Below are positions 8,073 through 17,123 of a stretch of DNA of 64,000 nucleotides, piece after piece (the first letter of the stretch is position 1; every line of letters begins with the position of its first letter). Both the position numbers and the translations under genes were made by a program. Source of the DNA: an uncultured Lactobacillus sp. (GTDB lineage: Bacteria > Bacillota > Bacilli > Lactobacillales > Lactobacillaceae); NCBI GenBank assembly GCA_937874185.1, contig CALNAK010000035.1, forward strand, positions 72,611 through 136,610. The letters are read 5' to 3'. The notes under the pieces are model-generated. The model was not told the origin of the DNA, made no database searches, and saw nothing but the letters and a program-made list of their open reading frames with translations.

Positions 8073-8921
8073 TTAGTCTTTGTTATCTTCTTCATCTTTA
8101 GTAGTTGCTTCATCAAACTTAATAACCATTTCAGCAACTTCTTTTGGTTCTTCCATCATAGCCAAGTGACCAGCACCCTTGATATCTTCAACAGTCAAAT
8201 CGGGAACACGGCCAATAGTTGCTTTCGCATCTTTGATACCTGCTTCTCCCAAAATTTGATCACCGTCAGAATACAATGCCAAAGTAGGAATCTTAACAGC
8301 ACGTAGACGTTTATTCAGGAATTTCTCACCTAAATAATCAGTCGACATCTTTTGAAGTTTCTTAGCAATCTTGTGGTCGACGGCATTAGCTGCTTCATCA
8401 ACCACCTTAGGATTAGCTAATTTACTACGATCGAATTTCTTATCAAAATACATTCCAGCTTTAACTGGTGATTTTGCCAGCTTACCAAATAAAGGAATAC
8501 TTGCGACAGACGAAGAAGCGTCCATATCAGCGTACTTGTCCGTAGCAGGTGTATTTAATAAGATCATCTTAGAAATCGTGAAACCACGCAATTCTGCCAT
8601 GTTCACAGCAATTAAGCCACCGACACCAGCGCCAAAGATAATTAGTTGATTAGTTATCTTTAGACGAGCGATAGCCTCAAGCAAATTCCAGGCTTCAGAA
8701 TCAATCGTATATTGATCATTTTTAGATTTACTAGATTTGCCTTGACCCATTGGATCAAGCGCAACAACTGTATATTTGTCTTTTAAATAGGGAATCATTT
8801 CATTGAAATACTCAATTGAACCGTTAATACCAGGAACAAGCACAATGATTTTTTCATTATTGATTGAACCGATTAGGTTTGTATTTACATTACCCTCAGA
8901 CGTAGATAATATTTTTTCCAA
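8073..8921 (-). CDS. Alpha/beta hydrolase fold protein lacking the nucleophile serine
   Basis: 282 residues with the alpha/beta hydrolase layout: strand plus oxyanion loop VLVPGING (27-34), DPMGQGKSS (56-64), nucleophile elbow, cap region (130-200), acid at Asp221 (SDGDQIL) and histidine at His252 (GAGHLAMMEEP). The elbow, normally G-x-S-x-G, reads FGAGVGG, so residue 99 is Gly where Ser is expected (codon GGT, one step from AGT). The other triad members remain. This suggests a pseudoenzyme or altered chemistry. The start is TTG, the only one with a fitting ribosome binding site (AGAGG, 9 nt upstream); no ATG lies nearby. It is a single gene, divergent from nagB. Confidence 0.88.
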   Translation of the reverse strand: MEKILSTSEGNVNTNLIGSINNEKIIVLVPGINGSIEYFNEMIPYLKDKYTVVALDPMGQGKSSKSKNDQYTIDSEAWNLLEAIARLKITNQLIIFGAGVGGLIAVNMAELRGFTISKMILLNTPATDKYADMDASSSVASIPLFGKLAKSPVKAGMYFDKKFDRSKLANPKVVDEAANAVDHKIAKKLQKMSTDYLGEKFLNKRLRAVKIPTLALYSDGDQILGEAGIKDAKATIGRVPDLTVEDIKGAGHLAMMEEPKEVAEMVIKFDEATTKDEEDNKD

Positions 8922-9033
8922 ATTATTCTGCCTCTTTAATTTTGTCTCTTATATAAAAAATATACCTAACTTGTGAAGATTTTGCATGGATTATAGCAAT
9001 TTTAACTTATTTTTATTTAATTAACATAATTTG

Positions 9034-9073
9034 TTGACAATTTACTGAAAATGCATTAGATTGGACTAGACCA
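9034..9073 (+). promoter_or_regulatory. nagB promoter with NagR/YvoA-type operator
   Basis: TTGACA (9034-9039), a 17-bp spacer, then TAGATT (9057-9062). Immediately after is TGGACTAGACCA (9062-9073), a near-palindrome matching the TGG-N6-CCA core of operators bound by GntR/HutC regulators of amino-sugar use. A repressor there would block open-complex formation. The regulator itself is not obvious next door. Confidence 0.7.
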
Positions 9074-9101
9074 GATAAATAGAGATGGGAGATTTTTGAA
9101 G

Positions 9102-9806
9102 ATGAATATTATCAAAGTTAAAGATACACAAATGGGTGGTAAGGAAGCCTTTAACCTAATCAAGGCTGACATTGAAAACGGTGCTAAGGTTCTTGGTTTA
9201 GCTACAGGTAGTAGCCCAATCACACTTTACAACGAAATGACAAGTAGCGATATTGATTTCTCAAACATGACATCAGTTAACTTGGATGAATATGTTGGTT
9301 TGAAAGCTGATAATGAACAAAGTTACCACTACTTCATGAATGAACATCTATTTAGCAAGAAACCATTCAAGAATTCATACGTTCCTGATGGTTCAAATCT
9401 TGACGCCGACGCTGCAACAAAGGCTTACGACAAGATTATTGACGACAACCCTATCGACTTACAAGTTCTTGGTATCGGTAGAAATGGTCACATTGGTTTT
9501 AACGAACCAGGTTCACCTTTAGATGGAACAACAAGAAAAGTTGGTTTGACAGAATCAACAATCGAAGCTAACACACGTTTCTTCGCTGACGAAAAAGATG
9601 TCCCACGTTTTGCTTACTCAATGGGTATCGGCTCAATCATGAAAGCTAAGAAGATCGTTCTTCTAGCTTATGGTGAAAACAAAGCTGATGCTATTGCCGC
9701 AACTGTTGATGGTCCTGTTACAGAAGACTGCCCAGCAAGTGCATTACAAAATCACCCTGATGTAACTCTTATTATTGACGATGCTGCTGCATCAAAACTT
9801 AAATAA
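9102..9806 (+). CDS. nagB: Glucosamine-6-phosphate deaminase
   Basis: Converts glucosamine-6-phosphate to fructose-6-phosphate and ammonia, linking amino-sugar uptake to glycolysis. Family motifs seen are LGLATGSSP (phosphate loop, 31-39), SVNLDEYVGL with Asp62, and GIGRNGHIGFNEPGSP with His130 and Glu135. The 234-residue length is normal for the Gram-positive form. The ATG at 9102 is preferred over TTG 9096 because GGGAGA (9087-9092) is 9 nt from the ATG but too close to the TTG. Monocistronic: it has its own regulated promoter and a strong terminator. Codon use looks like that of a well-expressed gene. Confidence 0.96.
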   Translation: MNIIKVKDTQMGGKEAFNLIKADIENGAKVLGLATGSSPITLYNEMTSSDIDFSNMTSVNLDEYVGLKADNEQSYHYFMNEHLFSKKPFKNSYVPDGSNLDADAATKAYDKIIDDNPIDLQVLGIGRNGHIGFNEPGSPLDGTTRKVGLTESTIEANTRFFADEKDVPRFAYSMGIGSIMKAKKIVLLAYGENKADAIAATVDGPVTEDCPASALQNHPDVTLIIDDAAASKLK

Positions 9807-9828
9807 TTAATTTATAAATAAATATTAG

Positions 9829-9871
9829 TAGCCTTTTAAAAGAATTATATTCTTTTAGAAGGCTATTTTTT
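9829..9871 (+). terminator. nagB intrinsic terminator
   Basis: TAGCCTTTTAAAAGAAT and ATTCTTTTAGAAGGCTA form a long stem, followed by TTTTTT. Confidence 0.85.
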
Positions 9872-9927
9872 GTTGACAACTTACGCCTAAAACCAGTAAT
9901 CTTGTAAGGTTATTTAGGATGGTATAT

Positions 9928-11301
9928 ATGAAAGAAAAATTATTTAAAAAAGCAGATTTTAACGAATTCGTAGCCGGTGATTCGCATTTTGAAAAGGTAC
10001 TTGGTCGAGGTAATTTGATCTCGATGGGTATCGGTGCAATTATCGGAACAGGAATATTTATTTTACCCGGAATTGTTGCCTATGGTACAGCAGGTCCCGG
10101 TATTACAATATCCTTTATTTTAGCAGCCATTGTTTGTATTCTAACGGCAATGTGTTTTGCGGAGCTATCTTCAACTTTCCCAGTTGCTGGTAGTACATAC
10201 TCATACGGAAGTATTATCTTCGGACAATTTCCCGGTTGGTTGATTGGATGGGCCTTGTGTTTGGAATACGTACTTGGTGTTTCAGCCGTATCATCTGGTT
10301 TCTCAGCTTATTTTGTCAGTCTCTTTAATAGCTTTGGGATTGAGTTGCCAAAGGCTCTGACAGGCCCATTAAGTCCGTCTAATGGAACCTTTATCAATTT
10401 ACCCGCGGTTATTGTTTTAATCTTGATTTACCTATTGTTAAGACGTGGGATTCAAGCTTCAACTCGAATGAACACCGTCATGGTTTTTGTCAAAATTGCC
10501 GTTGTAGTAGCGTTCATCGTAATTGGTTTGTTCTACATCAAGCCTTCAAACTACCGACCATATTTTCCAATGGGTGGACTTGGAGTAGTTAAAGGTGCGG
10601 CCTTAGTTTTCTTCGCCTACTTAGGATTTGACGTAATTCCGTCATCCGCTCCTGAAGTGAAGAACCCTCAAAAGAACATCCCCATCGCCATTATGGTTTC
10701 TCTAGCAGTCTGTGCAATTCTCTACGTGATTTTATCAGCCGTTCTAACTGGAATGGTTAATTACAAAAATCTCAACGTATCAGATCCAGTCGTCTTCGCA
10801 CTCCAAAGTGTTGGTTTGAGTAAAGCCACATTCTTGATCAGTATCGGAGCTTTGGCCGGAATGTTCACCATGATGCTCAACACCATTTACGGTGGTTCAC
10901 GCTTGATTTATGCCTTAGGACGCGACAGAATGATTCCCGATGCCTTCGGAAAAATCGACCCCAAAGCCAAGATGCCAATTCTTTCGTTAAATACGATTGC
11001 CCTCTTAGCAGTTTTGTTAGGTGGTTTCGTGTCCTTGAAAGAGTTGACCAGTTTGGTAAACATCGGAACCTTAGTTTCCTTTGCTTTCGTGGCCTATGGG
11101 ATAATCAAATTGAGACATATGGAGAATACACCAAAAAGTGAGTTCAAAGTACCCTTCTATCCTTGGCTACCTGCAATTTCAGTTATCTTGTGTGTTATCT
11201 TGATGACTCAAGTTCCACTTAATTCTTGGATTGCCTTTATTGGTTGGTTCGCAATTGGTATTGTAATTTACTTTGCTTATGGATATCGAAAAGTTAATTA
11301 A
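9928..11301 (+). CDS. APC-superfamily amino acid permease (YfnA/CAT-like)
   Basis: Polytopic transporter of 457 residues with about 12 transmembrane helices. The first helix carries the APC signature GIGAIIGTGIFILPG, and FVAGDSHFEKVLGRGNLISM precedes it as in CAT-type permeases. FFAYLGFDVIPSSAPEVKNP is the conserved helix 6 region. The substrate is probably an amino acid, but I cannot say which. The start at 9928 is chosen because AGGATGG (9916-9922) fits as its ribosome binding site; the ATG at 9919 lies inside that site. A TTGACA at 9873-9878 directly after the nagB terminator could be its -35. Single gene, convergent with the lacI-type gene. Confidence 0.92.
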   Translation: MKEKLFKKADFNEFVAGDSHFEKVLGRGNLISMGIGAIIGTGIFILPGIVAYGTAGPGITISFILAAIVCILTAMCFAELSSTFPVAGSTYSYGSIIFGQFPGWLIGWALCLEYVLGVSAVSSGFSAYFVSLFNSFGIELPKALTGPLSPSNGTFINLPAVIVLILIYLLLRRGIQASTRMNTVMVFVKIAVVVAFIVIGLFYIKPSNYRPYFPMGGLGVVKGAALVFFAYLGFDVIPSSAPEVKNPQKNIPIAIMVSLAVCAILYVILSAVLTGMVNYKNLNVSDPVVFALQSVGLSKATFLISIGALAGMFTMMLNTIYGGSRLIYALGRDRMIPDAFGKIDPKAKMPILSLNTIALLAVLLGGFVSLKELTSLVNIGTLVSFAFVAYGIIKLRHMENTPKSEFKVPFYPWLPAISVILCVILMTQVPLNSWIAFIGWFAIGIVIYFAYGYRKVN

Positions 11302-11307
11302 AACCCG

Positions 11308-11351
11308 AAATAACCAGTTCGTCGTACATCACGACGAACTGGTTATTTTTT
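11308..11351. terminator. Bidirectional terminator
   Basis: AAATAACCAGTTCGTCGT and ACGACGAACTGGTTATTT pair around four bases, with T and A tracts on either side. It serves the permease and the convergent LacI gene, whose stop codon lies at its edge. Confidence 0.88.
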
Positions 11352-12318
11352 ATGTCGTTTCCCTAACAATCAACTCTGTCTTCAAAAATAAATGATTTTG
11401 ATTTCCATCACTGGTACGTAGCAAATCAATTGCGGAATATCCTTCTTGAAATTTTGGTTGATTAATTGTCGTTAAAGCTGGATTCAAAATTTTTGACAAT
11501 ATTGTATTATCAAATCCAATTACGGCAATATCCTCTGGTATTTTTAAATTATATTTCTTTGCTACCGATATTACAGCTGCACCTAAAGTATCAGAAATAC
11601 AGAAAAAGGCATCTGGATGGTGTCTCGAGCTAAGCATCTGGGCAACAATTGGATAAGCAATATCGTAACTTATGGAAGGTAATGAAATATCCCATTCTTT
11701 TCTGTACTCAATTTCATTTTCAGATAATGCCTTCTTAAATCCTCGTTCTCGTTCCTTTGAATATTTAAACGAATTAGGCCCATTTAATATTGATATACGA
11801 TCTTTCCCTGAGTCAATTAGTTGTTGAGTTGCCAGTCTCGATGCTGCAAAGTCATCTACTGAAACTGATGGCAAATTTGATTCAATATTATATTCACAAC
11901 ACTGAACGACCCTTGTAATTTTAGATAATTTCTTCAATAAATAAGTTGGTAACTGATTAAGAAGGATTAACCCATATACATTTAACTGATCAATAAAGGC
12001 AGTGAAGTCGTCTGCAGTTGTCTCATTAATCTCAGTTTGATCAACCAGAAGTTGGAAGCCAGCTGCATTTGCGGCAGCCTTAGCTCCTTCAATAATCTCA
12101 GTATAAAAAAGATTACTCAACTCTGGAACATTGATTATAATCAACCGACTATTTCTTTCATTCTTTTTCTTGCCAAATCCTAATGAATTTATAGCAGCGT
12201 CTACTTTATCAGCAGTATAAATATTCACAGTTGACCTATGATTTAAAACTCTTGATACCGTTGATGGTGACACATTAGCTAATTTTGCCACATCGTATGC
12301 ATTAATTTTTTTATTCAT
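11350..12318 (-). CDS. LacI-family transcriptional regulator
   Basis: 322 residues. The N-terminal helix-turn-helix INAYDVAKLANVSPSTVSRVL with hinge follows the family pattern exactly. A periplasmic-binding-protein-like effector domain covers about residues 58-320, with the usual GFDNTILSKILNPALTTINQP near the end. It is divergently transcribed from a dehydrogenase/transporter/isomerase operon whose upstream region has an inverted repeat, so it probably represses that operon until a sugar or polyol effector binds. The effector is unknown. The start ATG is preceded by GGGGGG on the minus strand. Confidence 0.93.
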   Translation of the reverse strand: MNKKINAYDVAKLANVSPSTVSRVLNHRSTVNIYTADKVDAAINSLGFGKKKNERNSRLIIINVPELSNLFYTEIIEGAKAAANAAGFQLLVDQTEINETTADDFTAFIDQLNVYGLILLNQLPTYLLKKLSKITRVVQCCEYNIESNLPSVSVDDFAASRLATQQLIDSGKDRISILNGPNSFKYSKERERGFKKALSENEIEYRKEWDISLPSISYDIAYPIVAQMLSSRHHPDAFFCISDTLGAAVISVAKKYNLKIPEDIAVIGFDNTILSKILNPALTTINQPKFQEGYSAIDLLRTSDGNQNHLFLKTELIVRETT

Positions 12319-12488
12319 TTGACCCCCCTATACCATCAAAAATATTGCAAATTATTTCATAAGTTAAGTATACAATTCTGATACATTTATCATTAATCTA
12401 ACCAATAATGTCGGCATAGTAACATACTTATATACTCTAATCTCTCTATGAAATATTTCAGATAATATAAGTTTAATTGAAATGTAAG

Positions 12489-12513
12489 CGTTTGTAAAAT
12501 ATGCTTACAAACG
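12489..12513. promoter_or_regulatory. Candidate LacI-type operator
   Basis: Perfect 9-bp arms CGTTTGTAA and TTACAAACG around a 7-bp centre, with TGTAAGCG just before. It lies 32 bp upstream of the first gene of the sugar operon, between divergent genes, as expected for the LacI protein at 11350-12318. A second small palindrome TGAAATATTTCA is at 12449-12460. Confidence 0.65.
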
Positions 12514-12544
12514 TTATAAAGATTTAATTTCGGAGGGAAAGTAA

Positions 12545-13594
12545 ATGGATAACAAAATAATTAATATCGGAATTATCGGTTGTGGTAGAATCGCTCAAAC
12601 TCGCCACATCCCTGAATACAATTCTAATAAGAATGTCCACATTAGTGGTTATTACGATTTTAACAACGAACGTGCAAAGGAAATCGCAAGTAAGTTTGGT
12701 GGAAACGTTTATGAAAGTGTTGACGCCTTATTAGCTGATGATGATATAGACGCCGTTAGTGTCTGTGTAGCCAATTCAGACCACGCTTCAATCACAATTA
12801 AAGCCTTAAAAGCCGGTAAAAACGTTCTTTGTGAAAAGCCAATGGCAACAAGTCTTGAAGATTGTGAAGAAATGGTTGCAACCGCAAATAAATACGGAAA
12901 AACTTTAATGATTGATCAAAATCAAAGATTTGCGAAGGCTCACATTCGTGCTAAGAAAATCATTGCTGATGGAGTAATCGGAAATGTTCTAACCTTCAAA
13001 TCAACTTTCGGTCATGGTGGTCCTGAAACATGGAGTGTTGACGGTGGATCAAACACTTGGTTCTTTGATAAGAATCGTTCAAAGTATGGTGCCATCTTTG
13101 ACTTAGGTGTTCATAAAATAGATTTAGTTCAATACCTAGTCGACAGTTCCGTAACATCAGTTTCCGCTAAATTAGCAACCTTAGACAAGAGAAATTCTAA
13201 TGGTGAATTAATCGGTGTTGATGATAATGCTATTAGTATCTATGAACTTAATAACGGCGTTATAGGAACTGTTACTTCTAGTTGGACATATTACGGTCAA
13301 GAAGATAACTCAACAATCATTTATGGAACCAAGGGAATAATGAAAATTTATGATGATCCTAAGTATTCAATCAAAGTGATTTTGAAAACTGGTGAAGAAA
13401 TTTTATATAACATCGACAAAATTCAAACAAATGACAATCAAACTAAATCAGGTGTTATGGACGAATTCGTATCAGCTCTAATTGAAAATAGAACTCCTAT
13501 TTCTTCTGCAGAATCCGTTTTGAACTCAATGCGTGCTGTATTTGCCAGTGTTAAATCAAATGAACTTGGTAAAAAAGTTTTAATAGACAAATAA
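12545..13594 (+). CDS. Gfo/Idh/MocA-family NAD(P)-dependent oxidoreductase
   Basis: 349 residues. The Rossmann motif is GIIGCGRIAQTRHIPEY (9-25), the cofactor/substrate motif is CEKPMATS (96-103), and a C-terminal alpha/beta domain carries FDLGVHKIDLVQYL, where the His is the usual catalytic neighbour. The family oxidises sugars or inositols, often inositol or scyllo-inositol when next to a TIM-barrel isomerase. It is the first gene of a three-gene operon (spacings 25 and 21 bp). A strong ribosome binding site GGAGGG precedes the ATG by 7 nt. The exact substrate cannot be told from sequence alone. Confidence 0.93.
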   Translation: MDNKIINIGIIGCGRIAQTRHIPEYNSNKNVHISGYYDFNNERAKEIASKFGGNVYESVDALLADDDIDAVSVCVANSDHASITIKALKAGKNVLCEKPMATSLEDCEEMVATANKYGKTLMIDQNQRFAKAHIRAKKIIADGVIGNVLTFKSTFGHGGPETWSVDGGSNTWFFDKNRSKYGAIFDLGVHKIDLVQYLVDSSVTSVSAKLATLDKRNSNGELIGVDDNAISIYELNNGVIGTVTSSWTYYGQEDNSTIIYGTKGIMKIYDDPKYSIKVILKTGEEILYNIDKIQTNDNQTKSGVMDEFVSALIENRTPISSAESVLNSMRAVFASVKSNELGKKVLIDK

Positions 13595-13619
13595 TTTATA
13601 AATTAAGGGGATATTTATT

Positions 13620-14573
13620 ATGGCTATTTTAATTGCTCTCATACCTTCACTCTGTTGGGGATCAATCGGATTATTTTCTACCAAGTTTGGTGGTAATTCT
13701 TCTCAACAAACTTTAGGATTAACCTTTGGTGGTTTGATCTTTGGAATTTTAACGTACTTTTTCTGGGTACTTCCTCATGGTTATGTTATGAATGGAAAAA
13801 TTATATTAATCGGTCTAATTTCAGGTATTCTTTGGACTGTCGGTCAAGGTTTCCAATTTGTGGCTATTAAGTCCATGGGGGTTTCCCGTGCTGTTCCTCT
13901 ATCAATGACCAGTCAAATTGTCGGTAATGCTTTGTTAGGTGCCGCCATTCTTGGAGAATGGAAAAACATTCAAACTTGGACTGCTGGTATTGTTGGTATC
14001 ATCCTAATTGTTATTGGTGCAATTTGGATTCAAACTAAGGAAAAATCTAGTAAAGATGATTCTTCTAAAAAATCATCTGCTAGTGGTTACATTCCATTGA
14101 CCTTTTCAACATTAGGATTCATGGGTTATTTCATTGCTCCAAAATTATTACAACAATGGTTAAACGTATCTACTTCAGTAATCAATGCTGATCATGGCGT
14201 TCAATACATGATTTCAATTATCTTTCCACAATCAGTAGGTATGGTAATTGGTGGTTTCTTATTCGTTTATTTAATTACACATGAAACTAAAAACATGTTC
14301 TCTGCATCAACATATAAAAACTGTATTACTGGATTTATTTGGGCAATTGGTAACGTTGCTTTATTCGTATCAATCGCTAATCCAAACCTTGGCCAAGCAG
14401 TTTCATCTACACTTAGCTCATTAGGTTTCATTGTAGGTGCTTTCGGTGGTATCTTCATTTTGCATGAAACTAAAACTAGTCATCAAATGAAACTAATTAC
14501 TGCTGGAACTGCGATTGCTGTTCTTGGAGCCGTCGTTATGAGCAATCTAAGCTACTTTGCTCAATTACTTTAA
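13620..14573 (+). CDS. GRP-family sugar uptake protein (GlcU/RbsU-like)
   Basis: 317 residues with about ten transmembrane helices. The opening IALIPSLCWGSIGLFSTKFGG and the helix GVSRAVPLSMTSQIVGNALLG match the glucose/ribose porter family (EamA-like fold). It probably imports the substrate handled by the flanking dehydrogenase and isomerase, unphosphorylated and driven by proton motive force; this is inference from the operon. A ribosome binding site AGGGG lies before the ATG. Confidence 0.9.
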   Translation: MAILIALIPSLCWGSIGLFSTKFGGNSSQQTLGLTFGGLIFGILTYFFWVLPHGYVMNGKIILIGLISGILWTVGQGFQFVAIKSMGVSRAVPLSMTSQIVGNALLGAAILGEWKNIQTWTAGIVGIILIVIGAIWIQTKEKSSKDDSSKKSSASGYIPLTFSTLGFMGYFIAPKLLQQWLNVSTSVINADHGVQYMISIIFPQSVGMVIGGFLFVYLITHETKNMFSASTYKNCITGFIWAIGNVALFVSIANPNLGQAVSSTLSSLGFIVGAFGGIFILHETKTSHQMKLITAGTAIAVLGAVVMSNLSYFAQLL

Positions 14574-14594
14574 TAAAATAGGAGCGTGTTTATT

Positions 14595-15533
14595 ATGAAA
14601 TTTGGATTTTTAACAGGTTGTCTACAGAATATGACATTAGAGGAAAAAATGGCATATGCACATAAAGTTGGATTTGATGCACTAGATGTCTCATGTTGGC
14701 CTAGAGAAAACAGTCGTGACTTTTCTGGTAGTGATATTGATGTCGAGAATCTTACTGACGCAGATATCAAAGAAATAAAATCTAATCAAAAGAAATATAA
14801 TATTACTTTCTCCAGCTTAGCCTACTATGACAACATGCTTGATTCAGACAAAGAAACCCGAGAAAAATATGCAAAACACCTAGAAGCTGTGATTATAGCT
14901 GCCGGAAAATTAGGTACTCCTCTTGTGGGTTGTTTCATTGGTAAAGATCAAACTAAATCGTTAACAGAAAATTTTGATGAATATGAACAAATTTTTAATG
15001 GCTTTGTTGCTCTTGCCGAACAGAATAACGTCAAACTAATGATTGAAAATTGTCCAATGCCTGGTTGGCAAGAGGATGGTTTGCCTGGTACTATTTCGTA
15101 CTCACCAGAGCTTTGGGATGAGATGTTCAAACGTATTCCTAGTAAGAGTATTGGATTAAACTTTGATCCCTCACATTTAGATTGGTTACATATTGATTAT
15201 CTTCAAGCATTACGTGACTATAAAGATAGAATTCTTCATATTGATGCTAAAGATATGATTGTTGATGATAAGAAATTCTCTTATTATGGAATCTATGGTA
15301 AAAAATTAAACAGAACTCAACCTGAAGATTTAGGATTCTGGACACCAGTTATTCCAGGATTAGGTGATATTAACTGGTCAGAATTTTATAATGTTATGCA
15401 AGAAATTGGTTTTGATGATTGCTTTAGTATTGAACATGAAGACCGTAGATTTGCAGCTAATAACGAGGAAATTGAAAAGGGATTAGAGTATTCATATAAT
15501 CACTTAAATCCTATTATTCACAATTTTAAATAA
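14595..15533 (+). CDS. Sugar phosphate isomerase/epimerase, TIM barrel (AP endonuclease 2-like)
   Basis: 312 residues of the xylose-isomerase-like TIM barrel family. Metal-site motifs visible are LMIENCP (Glu), GLNFDPSHLDW (Asp, His), ILHIDAKD and FSIEHED near the end. Such proteins act as epimerases or isomerases, or as IolE/IolH-type enzymes, together with Gfo/Idh/MocA dehydrogenases. The ATG at 14595 is preferred over an in-frame GTG at 14586 because GGAG (14581-14584) is correctly spaced only for the ATG. Third and last gene of the LacI-flanked operon. Confidence 0.92.
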   Translation: MKFGFLTGCLQNMTLEEKMAYAHKVGFDALDVSCWPRENSRDFSGSDIDVENLTDADIKEIKSNQKKYNITFSSLAYYDNMLDSDKETREKYAKHLEAVIIAAGKLGTPLVGCFIGKDQTKSLTENFDEYEQIFNGFVALAEQNNVKLMIENCPMPGWQEDGLPGTISYSPELWDEMFKRIPSKSIGLNFDPSHLDWLHIDYLQALRDYKDRILHIDAKDMIVDDKKFSYYGIYGKKLNRTQPEDLGFWTPVIPGLGDINWSEFYNVMQEIGFDDCFSIEHEDRRFAANNEEIEKGLEYSYNHLNPIIHNFK

Positions 15534-15537
15534 ACAT

Positions 15538-15567
15538 AAAAAGCCTGAAAATTTTCAGGCTTTTTTT
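15538..15567. terminator. Bidirectional terminator shared by convergent genes
   Basis: AAAAAGCCTGAAA and TTTCAGGCTTTTT form a nearly perfect palindrome. The stop codon of the minus-strand ClC gene lies inside it. Confidence 0.88.
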
Positions 15568-16754
15568 ACGTTCAAATTAGGTAAATATTTATTTTTAAGA
15601 TACAACAATCCAGCCACCACAATAATAATTGGACTAAGTTTCAATGGAAAAAATAGTAAAATAAAAATTCCGGCTAAGATTGGGGACGATAATTCACTCA
15701 TAATGGTTGTTGCGATAATTGCTACAACGAATAATTTATCAAAATTGGGGAAAATGGCTGCAACCGCAAATCCTTCTAACATTGCTGCGAAAGTGATTGG
15801 AAAAATATCTCCTCCACGCCAATTCAATCGCAAACACCAAGCTAAAAATAGTAACTTTATCAAAGCCATAATCGTTAGATATAACGGTGACTTATTCGAC
15901 CAGTCACCAATCAATAAATGAAGACTATGTTGCCCTGAGAACAATAGATCTGGTGCTAAATAGCTTACTAAGATTATTCCTGCAGCACCTAATAATACTC
16001 GTGTTAACAACGTTGTATTTACTTTTTTCGTCAGCTTCAGAATAGTCTTATAGCAAATTTTACAGACAATTCCAAATACTATTCCCATTATCATTAAGAC
16101 TGGTAACATCCATAAATCCGTCAGTTTCCAATGTGATTGGCCTAACTTCAAGATAAAGGATGGTTGATCCGTTTCTCGTACTAACAGCGTAAACGCGAAA
16201 ATTCCGTTAATTATAAAGACAAGATACAGCAGCTTTTTCCAACGAATTAATGCTGGAATTTTAACCGCTACGTCATCGTTATATGTCTGTCTATACTTAA
16301 AGGGATTTAGTAATCTGCTCAATGCAGTACTTAACGACAATTTTTTGAGTTCATCATATTGAAAATAGAAGTAGCGCAGATTGTCTGCTTGCCAAATGGA
16401 CAATGAAATAATTGCACTAAGCAAGGCTGCTTCGGGTCCAACTCCGGCTCCGAAGGTCAAGATGACTAAAGTTATCAGTAGATTTAAAAAGGTATCTTGA
16501 TAATCAATTGTTTGATTTTCTTTTAATTCAACTATCGAATCATGGGTCGTTTTTGGTAAATCTGGCCATCGTTTTAGTAGATAGTACAGTATTACACTTC
16601 CTACCACGATTAAAATAGTCTGAATAATTTGGTTATGACTCGACCAAACTATTTCACTTAGTAAATTCTCTAGTATTAGGAAAACGGCGGCCACTATTCC
16701 TATTATCATACTTAGGAATAATCCGTATATGACTAAATAAGTATGTTTTATCAT
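15555..16754 (-). CDS. ClC-family chloride channel/antiporter-like protein
   Basis: 399 residues and about 10-11 membrane segments. Two ClC selectivity-filter regions are recognisable: FGAGVGPEAALLSAI (near residue 101), a variant of G-x-E-G-P, and WRGGDIFPITFAAMLEG (near 313), the GGxFxP motif. The first motif reads GVGPEAAL rather than GREGPT, so ion selectivity or coupling may differ. No CBS domains. A ribosome binding site GGGGA lies ahead of the ATG on the minus strand. Monocistronic. Confidence 0.85.
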   Translation of the reverse strand: MIKHTYLVIYGLFLSMIIGIVAAVFLILENLLSEIVWSSHNQIIQTILIVVGSVILYYLLKRWPDLPKTTHDSIVELKENQTIDYQDTFLNLLITLVILTFGAGVGPEAALLSAIISLSIWQADNLRYFYFQYDELKKLSLSTALSRLLNPFKYRQTYNDDVAVKIPALIRWKKLLYLVFIINGIFAFTLLVRETDQPSFILKLGQSHWKLTDLWMLPVLMIMGIVFGIVCKICYKTILKLTKKVNTTLLTRVLLGAAGIILVSYLAPDLLFSGQHSLHLLIGDWSNKSPLYLTIMALIKLLFLAWCLRLNWRGGDIFPITFAAMLEGFAVAAIFPNFDKLFVVAIIATTIMSELSSPILAGIFILLFFPLKLSPIIIVVAGLLYLKNKYLPNLNVKKA

Positions 16755-16839
16755 TGGTTCCCCTTTTTAATTAATTAAGGAAATTATAACATGTTACTTT
16801 TTGAATAATTAGTTGTGATTTGGTTATGGTAAATATATG

Positions 16840-16900
16840 TATAATGTGGAAATTAATAGGGAGTACTTAACGTATTTTTCGTTAGGTACTCCCTGGTTTT
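16840..16900 (+). other. TATAAT followed by strong hairpin, possible tiny RNA
   Basis: A TATAAT at 16840-16845 is followed by a 14-bp imperfect hairpin, AGGGAGTACTTAACG against CGTTAGGTACTCCCT (about 16859-16892), then GGTTTTTGG. This could be a very short plus-strand transcript with its terminator. No good -35 is seen. Confidence 0.3.
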
Positions 16901-16947
16901 TGGTTTGATTTGTTTTATCTATATTAATACATAGAATATAAAAAATG

Positions 16948-17013
16948 GAATGCCGTTGACTTTCAGTCAACCCCATAAGTCCCTCTAAACGACCATAGGT
17001 CGTAAGAGGGACT
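16948..17013 (-). repeat. Dispersed two-hairpin repeat, family C copy 1
   Basis: On the minus strand it starts AGTCCCTCTTACGACC directly after the T tract of the terminator at 17014-17045. Hairpin 1 pairs AGTCCCTCT with AGAGGGACT around an inner ACGACC/GGTCGT stem. Hairpin 2 pairs GGTTGACT with AGTCAACC before GGCATTCC. It is related to the tandem copies at 53761-53934, with paired differences in both stems. Confidence 0.85.
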
Positions 17014-17117
17014 AAAAAAGAGTCTTACATAAAATGTAAGACTCTCAGTGGTGAGGTGCAGCTGATCTTCCAAACGCTTGCGCGCCGACCGCTTACCCCC
17101 ACCTCGGTTTGGCACCG
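17014..17117 (-). ncRNA. Candidate structured small RNA with own promoter and terminator
   Basis: This GC-rich block stands out in AT-rich DNA. On the minus strand the RNA would start near 17117 and end in a terminator (AGAGTCTTACATTT with its complement, then TTTTTT, at 17014-17045). Its main helix pairs GAGGTG (17100-17105) with CACCTC (17053-17058). Nested inside are AGC/GCT, GGTC/GATC and a CGC-GCAA-GCG hairpin with a GNRA loop. CCAAAC near the 5' end can pair with GTTTGG inside the helix, a possible pseudoknot. It is not 4.5S RNA (no GGAAGGAAGCAGC), tRNA, or any class I recognise. It could instead be part of the lepA-like gene's 3' UTR. Confidence 0.5.
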
Positions 17118-17123
17118 TCATGT

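Noticed and set aside
17046..17117. Identification of the GC-rich RNA as 4.5S/SRP RNA or tRNA
   Set aside because: It lacks the SRP GGAAGGAAGCAGC loop and the tRNA T-arm GGTTCGA sequence.
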